DNA from: Flavobacteriales bacterium
GTDB taxonomy: Bacteria; Bacteroidota; Bacteroidia; CAIKAF01
Direction of reading: 5' to 3'
NCBI GenBank assembly: GCA_025451235.1
Contig: JANWKT010000040.1
Coordinates: 1 to 60,765, forward strand
Length of the DNA stretch: 60,765 nt
Made by a program: the position numbers and the translations under genes. The notes under the pieces are model-generated. The model was not told the DNA's origin and did not search any database. It saw only the letters and a list, made by a program, of their open reading frames with translations. Below are positions 6,813 to 14,086 of the stretch, piece by piece. Each line of letters starts with the position of its first letter. Positions within the stretch are counted from its first letter, which is position 1.

Positions 6813-7077
6813 AATACAATCAAATATTTATTTTCAGCATTTTGTCCGGCATAGTGTCCCCTCATTTTTTTTGCGGAAAGTGTCTTTTTTTATGGCGAAT
6901 CTGTCCATTGGTGCGGGCTCTAACACCTTGATTCACCGGAGTAATAATATCCGTTTGTAATCGGGTAAATTATATTTTACTGATTGTCAGAATAGTTGCA
7001 GTAAATATTCGTGTCCTTTTTTATCACTTGACAGAGAAATATATTGTGGTACAATTTATCTACAAAACGGATCAAAA
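6813..7077. other. AT-rich spacer
   Basis: No gene or strong repeat is seen between the terminator-like hairpin and the promoter of the 38-aa peptide. Confidence 0.5.
7028..7055 (+). promoter_or_regulatory. Promoter-like TTGACA-16-TACAAT
   Basis: TTGACA at 7028-7033 and TACAAT at 7050-7055 are separated by 16 nt, close to the classic sigma70 consensus rather than the Bacteroidota TAnnTTTG type. The small peptide gene starts 22 nt downstream. Confidence 0.45.
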
Positions 7078-7194
7078 ATGGAAAGTTTATATCTACTGAT
7101 TATCATTCTGATTGTTATTCTCGCATTTCTTCCCAACAGTAAGATTAAAGCATTGGGAGATTTCTTTTTGAAGCTATTTCATGGGAAGAAATAG
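7078..7194 (+). CDS. 38-aa membrane peptide
   Basis: ATG opens a 38-residue frame: MESLYLLIIILIVILAFLP is a hydrophobic helix, followed by an amphipathic basic tail (KIKALGDFFLKLFHGKK). This hydrophobic-helix plus cationic-tail design resembles small membrane toxins and regulatory peptides. A promoter-like sequence lies 22 nt upstream. No homologue is recognised. The stand-alone frame, promoter and sensible composition make it more likely than chance. Confidence 0.5.
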   Translation: MESLYLLIIILIVILAFLPNSKIKALGDFFLKLFHGKK

Positions 7195-7396
7195 TTTAAT
7201 TCCTACTCTCACCAAAGGCGCTTTTTCTATTAAAGAATTTCATAGAGCTTAAAATCCCCTTAGGAGGAATTATAATATTTATATCTTTGTGGGTGCTCAT
7301 TTCCTGAAAATCTGTCAAGTTCAAACGCAACCATTATGTGAAAATAAAACACACAAAACATGGAAGTTAATAACAATAATTTATACTATCTAAACT

Positions 7397-8002
7397 ATGG
7401 GTGACGACTTTATGGGAATGAAAAAGAGGTCAGGAATTCTAATGTTTTCCTTACACTTTGAAGCAGCTGTTACGACCACTTTAATAAAACTGTTAGAGGT
7501 TGATGCTAAAAAAAATATTAGCTTTTCAAGTTCAAGGGCTTTAACTTTTGAAGCAAAGGTTGCATTGCTTTTAGATTTAAATGTAATTGAAGACCCTGAT
7601 AAGTTAAAGATTAGTCATTTTATGGCAATTCGGAATAAATTCTTGCATCTAATTGATATCGATACTTATGATAAATGTGTTAGTAAAATCTCAGGCTTGA
7701 AGAATTATCTTGAAAAGAACTATAAATTTGATCCTGACAAGGACTTGGAATATAATTTACAGGCTGCAATTTATAAATTAGGATCAGAATGTTCTGAAAT
7801 TAATTTAATGATGTACCATAAGATACTATTGAATGTTGAAAATAAAACCAGAAAAGAATTGGAAGCGAATGGATTTACCGCTTATCGTGATGCTTTTTCT
7901 GAACTAACAGAGAAAGCCAGGAAGTCAAACAATCCTGATAGCATTTCTATTAATGAGTTTGTAGAGTTGTTTAGGCAAAAATTTAGAGAGGGTAACAAAT
8001 AA
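7397..8002 (+). CDS. HEPN/MltR-like protein
   Basis: This 201-aa, mostly helical protein has FEAAVTTTLIKLLEVD, then LTFEAKVALLLDLNVI (about 50-70), then KISHFMAIRNKFLHLIDID (about 80-98). The IRNKFLH segment fits the R-x4-H motif of HEPN-type RNase folds. The fold order resembles DUF4145/MltR-like proteins (F..K...L..LGL....L...RN.F.H). The overall call is by pattern only. A 14-codon ORF (7360-7404) overlaps the start by 8 nt and could couple translation. The gene downstream starts 10 nt later and is broken by an in-frame stop, so the unit may once have been a two-gene system. Confidence 0.55.
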   Translation: MGDDFMGMKKRSGILMFSLHFEAAVTTTLIKLLEVDAKKNISFSSSRALTFEAKVALLLDLNVIEDPDKLKISHFMAIRNKFLHLIDIDTYDKCVSKISGLKNYLEKNYKFDPDKDLEYNLQAAIYKLGSECSEINLMMYHKILLNVENKTRKELEANGFTAYRDAFSELTEKARKSNNPDSISINEFVELFRQKFREGNK

Positions 8003-8012
8003 AATATCCACT

Positions 8013-8495
8013 GTGAGTGACAAATCAGACCCATCAAAATTCAGAAAAGAGCTGTTTGATTATTTGGTTGATAATGGTGCGATTAATTATAGTACAAGAA
8101 TTGATATTAAACCTTTTATCACCGAGTATAATATTCAACCATTTATTCTAAAGATGGCTATACATTAACTAACTGTTCAAGGTCAGTATTTGTTGATGAT
8201 AGAAGATAAAAACTATTTGCAGCTAGGTACAAGATTTCAATTAAATGACATTCCAGAAATTATTGCATACCTTAGGGTTCCGGATAAATATCAGAAAGCT
8301 ATTGTTGAAAAAAATGAAAGGAAAACACCAGTACCCCAAAAACATAAACTTGAGTTCTTGAATAATTTAAAGATGATTGAAAACACAACAACCCATCAAG
8401 AATTGGCTGATATCGAAGCAACAGGAAAGGATGACAATAGTAAACACTTGCTCGAGCCTTCTTGGAAACCAAACAAAAACGGTAATTTCAACTAA
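8013..8495 (+). pseudogene. Gene interrupted by an in-frame TAA
   Basis: From GTG at 8013 a frame runs 51 codons (SDKSDPSKFRKELFDYLVDN ... FILKMAIH) to TAA at 8166-8168. It then continues in the same frame (LTVQGQYLLMIEDKNYLQLG...) to 8495. Both halves are in phase and together would make a 160-aa protein. A nonsense mutation, a sequencing error or a reassigned stop are all possible; alternatively the downstream part is translated alone from ATG 8196 (99 aa). It lies 10 nt after the HEPN-like gene, so a partner role is likely. No family recognised. Confidence 0.55.
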
Positions 8496-8522
8496 ACAGA
8501 TTATCTAAATTGAATATAATCT

Positions 8523-8577
8523 CTCACCACTATTAGGTATTGCCATCCGGGAAAATACGGATGGCTAACCTATTTTT
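8523..8577 (+). repeat. Hairpin repeat, copy 1
   Basis: The core CCATCCGGGAAAATACGGAT is shared with copies at 9303 and 10361. GCCATCCG pairs with CGGATGGC around GGAAAATA, and TAGGT/ACCTA extend the stem. The flank CTCACCA.TATTAG.TATT is shared with copy 3. Confidence 0.75.
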
Positions 8578-8614
8578 AATTATCATATCTTTCGCCACTT
8601 GATCTACTAACAGA

Positions 8615-9106
8615 ATGGAGGAAGCCATACCAGAACAAAATTCAGCAGAACAAAAGAAACTGCGATATATTCAAAATCTTGAAAAGCATAAGGAGAATAC
8701 ACAGAAGTCGGCGCATTATTCACTAGAGCGTTTTGATATCCTGATCATTTCCCTTGCAACTGCCACCCTGGGATTTTCCATTGGTTTTATTAAGGACATC
8801 GTACAGGGTGATTTTCACAAAGCGAACCTAGTCCCATTAAAGATCGCCTGGTTTCTATTGGGATTTTCTGTGATCCTGAATCTTGTATCCCAAATAACCA
8901 GCTATTGGTGTAGTTATTATGTGATTACCCTAACCAGGGCAAAGATAAAGGAGCAGTTGGGGAATAAACACCAATGGAATAAGGAAAAAGTAAAGAAGAT
9001 CAGCAATGGTTTTAATCTAGCGACCCATATTTTAAATTACGGATCAGTAGGACTGTTTATTGCCGGAATGATCCTGATTATCGTTTTCGTAAAAAACCAC
9101 ATTTAA
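8615..9106 (+). CDS. Three-TM membrane protein, unknown
   Basis: This 163-aa protein has a charged N-terminal helix (about 1-40) and three hydrophobic segments: DILIISLATATLGFSIGF, IAWFLLGFSVILNLVSQI and a C-terminal GSVGLFIAGMILIIVFV. The compact TM pair after an N-terminal helix is reminiscent of SLATT-like effectors, but no signature motif was found. It is followed 11 nt later by a 57-aa charged coiled-coil gene, probably the same operon. It lies 38 nt after hairpin repeat copy 1. Confidence 0.55.
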   Translation: MEEAIPEQNSAEQKKLRYIQNLEKHKENTQKSAHYSLERFDILIISLATATLGFSIGFIKDIVQGDFHKANLVPLKIAWFLLGFSVILNLVSQITSYWCSYYVITLTRAKIKEQLGNKHQWNKEKVKKISNGFNLATHILNYGSVGLFIAGMILIIVFVKNHI

Positions 9107-9117
9107 TCAATTTATAT

Positions 9118-9291
9118 ATGAGCAACGAAGAAGAGCTTAGACGGCAACAGATTGAGGAACAAAAGCGCAAAGAGCAGGAAGCCAGAGAGGAAGAACGAAG
9201 ACGTAGGGAGGAAGAAGAACGAAGACGCCAGCTGAATGAAGAGCTGAAAAAAGGAAAACCGAAAGATCAAGACCCTGACGAGGATGATTGA
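9118..9291 (+). CDS. 57-aa highly charged coiled-coil microprotein
   Basis: ATG 9118 opens a frame of 57 residues made almost wholly of E, R, Q and K (MSNEEELRRQQIEEQKRKEQ ..., repeated EEERRRR blocks) with an acidic tail (KDQDPDEDD). A long single alpha-helix or coiled coil is expected. It starts 11 nt after the three-TM gene and ends just before hairpin repeat copy 2. The same-operon position suggests it acts with the membrane protein. Confidence 0.6.
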   Translation: MSNEEELRRQQIEEQKRKEQEAREEERRRREEEERRRQLNEELKKGKPKDQDPDEDD

Positions 9292-9302
9292 CCTGGAAAT
9301 CA

Positions 9303-9349
9303 AATACTGCCATCCGGGAAAATACGGATGCTTATCCGGGTTTTTCCTC
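9303..9349 (+). repeat. Hairpin repeat, copy 2
   Basis: From 9310 to 9347 the sequence is identical over 38 nt to 10380-10417. GGGAAAATACGGAT can pair with ATCCGGGTTTTTCC around GCTT to form one long stem. A competing CATCCG/CGGATG stem is also possible. Confidence 0.75.
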
Positions 9350-9396
9350 TAGGTAATGAAATTAAACCTGCCTACCTTGTGAAAAAACCGCTATAT

Positions 9397-10260
9397 ATGA
9401 AATGCATACTAATATTATCACTATTCTGTTTTACTGTTATATTTGCTCAAACGGTTGTAGACAAAGAGGCTAAGAATGACAAAGAGACTCCTACTCAAAA
9501 ACAAGCAGTCGATGGTACAAAAAATCAATTCTTTGGCTTGTGGTACTATTTACCAAGAGGTGAATGTGTATACGATTCCAGCGGTGGTGATGAAAAGATA
9601 ATTTACAGTAGATTACGATTTCGCATGATAAATGAAACCAATAATTCTATACGACTCTGTATTCGTACCATTTATTCAGATCCTGACAACCTTCTCTATG
9701 CTAAAGATAGCCTAGGTAAAATTCTGAGAAATAAAAAAAATCCCAAATATGATAAATATGTCAATATGACTAATACAGATAAAGACTATTATCTTTTCAA
9801 GGATGCAAACCATGCGTACACCTATCATTATAAAGCATTAACTAGTGGTATTCTCATATTACCGATAAAAATACGTTTTGCGGTAGATTCATTCCCTGTC
9901 CAGGCAAGCCCTGATGTTTCTGTAGGACCTTATTTTGGTTATCAATGGGGAACTAAGGCATTTGCATCAAGAAAAGAACAGACGTTGTCACATACGCTTG
10001 CTTTATTCGCAGCACCAGGGATAATTTCACTTAATTCATCAAATTCAAGGGATTCATCCCAAAAGAATTCCACCAATTTTGGAATTTCATTTGGCGGGGG
10101 TTATCTTTTTGAATTAAATAATTTTCAAATTGGCTTTTTTGCTGGTTACGATTTTATCTTTGGCGAACCATCCAAAAGTTGGATTTACCAACCTTTTGAA
10201 AACAATAAAGCTCCCTGGATATCTATTGCCATTGGCTTTAACTTTAGAAAGGATACTTAG
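9397..10260 (+). CDS. Probable exported outer-membrane beta-barrel protein
   Basis: The ATG at 9397 gives MKCILILSLFCFTVIFAQ, a clear signal peptide; a longer frame from 9328 would start inside the hairpin repeat and is rejected. After a low-complexity linker the mature protein has alternating beta segments, and the last 100 residues (GPYFGYQWG, FGISFGGGYLF, IGFFAGYDFIFG, and a terminal WISIAIGFNF) fit a barrel with an aromatic C-terminal strand. Mature length is about 270 aa. It may be a small porin or assembly factor. It is flanked by two copies of the repeat, so it may travel as one unit with them. Confidence 0.6.
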   Translation: MKCILILSLFCFTVIFAQTVVDKEAKNDKETPTQKQAVDGTKNQFFGLWYYLPRGECVYDSSGGDEKIIYSRLRFRMINETNNSIRLCIRTIYSDPDNLLYAKDSLGKILRNKKNPKYDKYVNMTNTDKDYYLFKDANHAYTYHYKALTSGILILPIKIRFAVDSFPVQASPDVSVGPYFGYQWGTKAFASRKEQTLSHTLALFAAPGIISLNSSNSRDSSQKNSTNFGISFGGGYLFELNNFQIGFFAGYDFIFGEPSKSWIYQPFENNKAPWISIAIGFNFRKDT

Positions 10261-10342
10261 CAAGATAGCCTCTTCCTCCGGGACAGATGTTAATCTTTGT
10301 CCTTGAACGGAGTTCAGAGGCGATCTTGGCAGGGGTACCTGC
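10261..10342 (+). other. Nested hairpin after the barrel gene
   Basis: Four nested stems are present: CAAGAT/ATCTTG, GCCTCT/AGAGGC, CTCCG/CGGAG and GGACA/TGTCC, spanning 10261-10328. GCAGGggtaCCTGC follows at 10329-10342. The fold begins right after the stop codon and has no T-run. It could be an RNA-processing structure, a recombination site or a mobile-element end. Confidence 0.55.
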
Positions 10343-10360
10343 ACCCTTGGATTAAAATGC

Positions 10361-10423
10361 TCACCAATATTAGCTATTACCATCCGGGAAAATACGGATG
10401 CTTATCCGGGTTTTTCCCCTTTG
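10361..10423 (+). repeat. Hairpin repeat, copy 3
   Basis: CTCACCAATATTAGCTATTA followed by the shared core. GGGAAAATACGGAT pairs with ATCCGGGTTTTTCC around GCTT. It is identical to copy 2 over 38 nt and lies upstream of the next gene. Confidence 0.75.
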
Positions 10424-10475
10424 GTTTCTATTTTGGATTAACAACCTTTGTAGTCATAACCAAAAAATCAATGCA

Positions 10476-11048
10476 ATGTCAAACAGCCCAACAGAAGAAG
10501 ACTTAAACAAATTATTCCCAGAGTATTTGATAGACCAAAGTTTCACATGGACTACGGATAAGATTTTCAGCACAAGCTTGCAAAATTATAGCGATGTTGA
10601 TGATCATTCCAAGTTGCAAATTCCAGTATTTGCTAGAGGCTTTTATTTCCATAATACAAAGCCTGATCCAAGGTCAATTGATATTGATATTAGCTTAAGA
10701 ATTCAAGTTATCTGTCTTAATGAAGGAGCAAGTACATTTAATGCCTGGTTTCAAGCTTCTTACTTGTATATAGATTTGAACAAGCAAACTGTTAGAAAAG
10801 AGGTAATCCCGATTTTTGACAAATTCGGAGTAGAAAAGATACCACCTAATGAAGTAAAAGTGATAAGTCCCGCGACTTGTAAAAATTTCATTTTACCGGA
10901 TGAACCAGGTATTTTTATAATAGAATTGAAAGAGTTTAGATGTGGTATACAACCTTCGGTATGTAATGGCTTCCTTTATATATTACCAGACGCTCCACCA
11001 GAGGCTCCAGATGACCGATGCTATGTTGAGTTCAGGCAAAGCGTTTAA
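10476..11048 (+). CDS. Hypothetical protein
   Basis: ATG 10476 gives a 190-aa soluble protein (MSNSPTEEDLNKLFPEYLID...) with no signal peptide or membrane segment. A longer frame from 10398 starts in the hairpin repeat and is unlikely. Beta-rich segments (FARGFYFHN, DIDISLRIQVICL, FIIELKEFRCGI) and five Cys are noted. No family is recognised. It precedes a membrane-protein gene by 41 nt on the same strand. Confidence 0.5.
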   Translation: MSNSPTEEDLNKLFPEYLIDQSFTWTTDKIFSTSLQNYSDVDDHSKLQIPVFARGFYFHNTKPDPRSIDIDISLRIQVICLNEGASTFNAWFQASYLYIDLNKQTVRKEVIPIFDKFGVEKIPPNEVKVISPATCKNFILPDEPGIFIIELKEFRCGIQPSVCNGFLYILPDAPPEAPDDRCYVEFRQSV

Positions 11049-11089
11049 AACAATTCGATGTACTTTCGATCAGATTAAATGAGTGTTAA

Positions 11090-11929
11090 ATGTCAGAAGC
11101 GAAAAATAAATTAAACTATTTAGGCCTTACATCCTATATCGGGGGAGGTCTTATTTTTCTCGGATTTGTTAGGTTAATGCTCTACTACGCATCATTTGGT
11201 ATTAATATCATAAATTTTCTTGATTTTTCGGAAATTATTACTACTTTCTTGGATTTAGCTGTAGTAATAGTATTTGTTGGAATCGGGATGATAATTCAAA
11301 CAATTTGGAATAACGAATCAGGCGAGATTCAGGGTACACTTAAAAAAAACTATGATAAACTCCAGAAATTAAGAAATATTGAAAATAGGATATTGAGAAT
11401 TATAGGTAGATTGAAAATTTGTTTGGTTAGCTTTTTGCATTGCATGGTACCTGGGTTTTTACTACTTATCGGTCTAGTTCTATCAGGGCTTATACATAAT
11501 CATCATCATTTCCTGCAGTATATCGGTAAATTACTGGTTTACCTTATTATTTGGGCAATAATCTTTATCTCTAGCACATTTAGGGGGCACGCAAGAAATA
11601 GTAAGAACATAAAACAACTGCAATTACTGTTATATGGGGTAATACTATTTTTTGTAGTATCAACGCTTAGTCTTGCAGAAGTAAACGAAGTTCGAAAGCA
11701 CAAGAAAATGAATAATGTTTCATTCGTTCTGAAAAACGATAGTTTGGTCAAGGATACTCTGATTATTTCCAATGACAACAATTATTATATTGGTAATACG
11801 CAGAAATACCTGTTTTTTTATCATCAATCGAATAAAAGAACGGAGGTTATTCCTATGGATCAGGTAGAGAACCTTATCTTCCCTGCTCGTAATGAACGTG
11901 TTTATGATTGGATAGAATGTTTGTTTTAA
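11090..11929 (+). CDS. Five-TM membrane protein, unknown
   Basis: The 279-aa protein has hydrophobic segments near residues 12-33, 45-66, 108-130, 142-158 and 180-198. A soluble C-terminal part of about 80 residues follows (beta-like: VSFVLKNDSLV, NNYYIGNTQKYLFFY). A helical charged loop (85-105) separates the second and third TMs. No family is recognised. It is the last + strand gene of this run and ends in a strong bidirectional terminator. Confidence 0.55.
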   Translation: MSEAKNKLNYLGLTSYIGGGLIFLGFVRLMLYYASFGINIINFLDFSEIITTFLDLAVVIVFVGIGMIIQTIWNNESGEIQGTLKKNYDKLQKLRNIENRILRIIGRLKICLVSFLHCMVPGFLLLIGLVLSGLIHNHHHFLQYIGKLLVYLIIWAIIFISSTFRGHARNSKNIKQLQLLLYGVILFFVVSTLSLAEVNEVRKHKKMNNVSFVLKNDSLVKDTLIISNDNNYYIGNTQKYLFFYHQSNKRTEVIPMDQVENLIFPARNERVYDWIECLF

Positions 11930-11959
11930 ACATGGAATTCTAGAAAGCGTAAATCATTA

Positions 11960-11995
11960 CAACAACAAAGCCCTCATTTGAGGGCTTTGTTGTTG
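11960..11995. terminator. Bidirectional terminator
   Basis: Perfect 17-bp arms (CAACAACAAAGCCCTCA and complement) close a TT loop between convergent genes. Confidence 0.75.
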
Positions 11996-12023
11996 CATAA
12001 GTTTTGGAAAATGATTCCTGAGG

Positions 12024-12329
12024 TTATAAACCTTCCCCATAAATATCAATTAAGATATCGGGGTTGTATTGGATGTAGAGAGTGAATTCAAGCATACAAT
12101 ATCTATGTCTGAAATCGGTATCGCAAATTCCCTCACAGTCTAAAATGCGTATAAGCAGAAAGTATGTAAAGCGAAAAGGATGTTTGTTATATGCGGAGTT
12201 CCTATTCTCAAGCACAAACTTTGCTATTCTTCTAAATGATGCTTTATAACGCAAATCGTGGATTTTTCGATGATACACGTCCTTATCGGTTATAAGATCG
12301 TCTATCAAGTTAAAGAACTTATTGTTCAT
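12024..12329 (-). CDS. Hypothetical protein
   Basis: A 101-aa soluble, mixed-charge protein (MNNKFFNLIDDLITDKDVYH..., RRIAKFVLENRNSAYNKHPF...). No signal peptide, membrane segment or known motif was found. It is convergent with the five-TM gene and shares the terminator at 11960-11995. Coding quality looks acceptable but function is unknown. Confidence 0.4.
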   Translation of the reverse strand: MNNKFFNLIDDLITDKDVYHRKIHDLRYKASFRRIAKFVLENRNSAYNKHPFRFTYFLLIRILDCEGICDTDFRHRYCMLEFTLYIQYNPDILIDIYGEGL

Positions 12330-12492
12330 TGTTTCATTCTAATCAAGTTAGTTTGAAATTTACCCATCCAAACTTTGGGAAGAAACAAAACAATCTAAAT
12401 ACAGAATACTATGAGAACTTAATCGTAATTAAAACTTGAACAATGCTCTAGTAGATGAACTGCATTATGCAGTTTCCAAGAAGCCGAGCATG

Positions 12493-12885
12493 CTACTTGA
12501 AGTACTCAATTGCTTTTGTGCAATCCTTTGTTTTCAATAAAGTACAAGAGAGAGCCATATTCCACCAAGCACTCGCCTTGTCCTTGGATTTTGGATGATG
12601 TAGGTATAGGCGATAATACTTGAATGTATTGGAAGTATCTGAATTGCCGGCTATCTTAAAGTATTCCATACCGATCAGATAATATGCCTCTGGATCAAAA
12701 TTCTTGTTCTCTGAAATATATTGTTTGAGCAATATCACATTAGCCATGAGCGAAGCTGAATCCGTCTTTTGGGTAGTCGGGCACAGATCCATTTTGTGAG
12801 TTTTCATGAACTTTTTAAGGCTCTGTTGAGACCAAATACCCATGGTTAGACACGCCAAAAGGGAAGTGAAAATCAGTTTATTCAT
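12493..12885 (-). CDS. Exported TPR-like small protein
   Basis: The 130-aa protein starts with a signal peptide (MNKLIFTSLLACLTMGIWSQ). Its helical repeats include YLIGMEYFKIAGNSDTSNTF and ASAWWNMALSCTLLKTKDCT followed by KAIEYFK, which fit a tetratricopeptide-like (Sel1/TPR) pattern. It is probably periplasmic. It is divergent from the CPBP protease gene, whose start lies about 58 nt away, so the two may share a regulatory region. Confidence 0.5.
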   Translation of the reverse strand: MNKLIFTSLLACLTMGIWSQQSLKKFMKTHKMDLCPTTQKTDSASLMANVILLKQYISENKNFDPEAYYLIGMEYFKIAGNSDTSNTFKYYRLYLHHPKSKDKASAWWNMALSCTLLKTKDCTKAIEYFK

Positions 12886-12943
12886 TGTTTTGTGTTAAAA
12901 CGGCTTATATTTATTGGGTAAATTGAAATAAAATGATGTGCCC

Positions 12944-13741
12944 ATGAATAAAATGCCCATTGTTGTAAGCTTCATAATTACTATTCTACTTTTCGCCTTA
13001 TCAACAGCATTTCAATTTCTTATTTTTAGTATTCCTGTCGATCTAAAATACATAAAACATATTATCGGGCTTTCATATATTCTTCCAACGATTATTGCTT
13101 ATTCAATAATCTTAAGTTATTTGAAAAGATATAAGAATCTGAGAATAAGCATCAAAGAAATAAATTTAGGTTTTGTAATAATTGCGTTTCTACTAATTGT
13201 TGTTGGAGAACATTTGGTTAGTTTGCCGTTTTATCACTGGAAATCTCTATCTAATAATTACTTTGGGACAAGTTATAAAATAGCTAGTAATATAAAATTT
13301 GATCCATTTGTTTTATATAAGTTTTTTTGGGCATTGTTGCTCACTCCAATTTTAGAAGAAATAGTTTTTCGGTATTACATCTTAGGAGGTCTCATGAAAA
13401 AATATACTTTTGGAACATCACTATTAATATCAAGCTTATTATTTAGCATTATTCACATTAGCAATCCCGCCAGCCTAGTACCCAATTTTATATTCGGAAT
13501 TTTTTGTGGCATAGTGTACTATCGCACAGGCAAAATTATATATTCAATTTTTTTACATTCATTATCAAATTTGCTATGGGTTCTTATTGTCGTATTTAAC
13601 CAATCCTATAAAAAGGTATTAGCCGAAATAGGGATCGGGGTATTTTTCTTCATTATTTGTATTATTGGAATAATGCTTTGCTATTTTGGAGCAAGAATAC
13701 TTTTAAACCATATAAGCCCTCGATCCAATAAAACATCTTAA
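12944..13741 (+). CDS. CPBP family intramembrane metalloprotease
   Basis: A polytopic membrane protein of about 265 aa. It carries the three CPBP/Abi motifs: EEIVFR (about residue 138), FSIIH (about 167-171) and HSLSN (about 205-209). These Glu and His residues form the putative active site inside the membrane. CPBP proteins in bacteria are linked to bacteriocin immunity and prenylated-substrate processing. The ATG at 12944 is preferred over GTG at 12938. It stands just before the minus-strand RHS immunity gene, so a self-protection role is possible but unproven. Confidence 0.85.
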   Translation: MNKMPIVVSFIITILLFALSTAFQFLIFSIPVDLKYIKHIIGLSYILPTIIAYSIILSYLKRYKNLRISIKEINLGFVIIAFLLIVVGEHLVSLPFYHWKSLSNNYFGTSYKIASNIKFDPFVLYKFFWALLLTPILEEIVFRYYILGGLMKKYTFGTSLLISSLLFSIIHISNPASLVPNFIFGIFCGIVYYRTGKIIYSIFLHSLSNLLWVLIVVFNQSYKKVLAEIGIGVFFFIICIIGIMLCYFGARILLNHISPRSNKTS

Positions 13742-13752
13742 GCAATTTAATG

Positions 13753-14079
13753 TCAATTATCCAATTTTTTATTCTCTAGGTTGCTGGATGGAGTTTTTTC
13801 ATCCCGTTTGCCTTTTTGTTCATCAGTAGGCGTTGGCCAAATATCGGGAGTGGATAAAATTCTTCCCCAATAATTTGAACATCCATATTTTCTTCTTATT
13901 CTTTCAGCGAGTAATATTCCTAAGACACCACCAACAACCAAAAGGATGCAAAGAGCAATAATAGGTAATTTAACAGCAGTAATAAGAAAAAGTCCAACTA
14001 GACCAAAGCCCAGGAAGGGAGATAAAAAGGTCAAAAACCAATAAAAAGATTCAATAATAAAGGAAAATACTTTTTGCAC
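13753..14079 (-). CDS. Two-TM protein, candidate RHS immunity protein
   Basis: The 108-aa protein has two hydrophobic segments (about 12-33 and 36-56: GFGLVGLFLITAVKLPIIAL, then CILLVVGGVLGILLA) and a cytoplasm-like basic/charged tail ending in low-complexity residues. It lies 7 nt after the RHS tip at 14087-14908 and is the last gene of the minus-strand array. Position suggests immunity. A membrane location would fit a toxin acting at or through the inner membrane. Confidence 0.5.
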   Translation of the reverse strand: MQKVFSFIIESFYWFLTFLSPFLGFGLVGLFLITAVKLPIIALCILLVVGGVLGILLAERIRRKYGCSNYWGRILSTPDIWPTPTDEQKGKRDEKTPSSNLENKKLDN

Positions 14080-14086
14080 AAAAAAT

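Noticed and set aside
6401-6960. Plus-strand open frames in the GC-rich segment
   Set aside because: Three overlapping frames in different phases, rich in Cys and Pro with no family; hairpins explain the region better.
9328-9396. Start of the barrel gene at the ATG inside the hairpin repeat
   Set aside because: The same MLIRVFPL peptide arises from the repeat copy at 10398 before an unrelated gene, while a proper signal peptide starts at 9397.
8500-11050. Integron-type cassette array with attC sites
   Set aside because: The repeats lack the RYYYAAC and GTTRRRY ends of attC and no IntI-type integrase was recognised; the local tyrosine recombinases are of other types.
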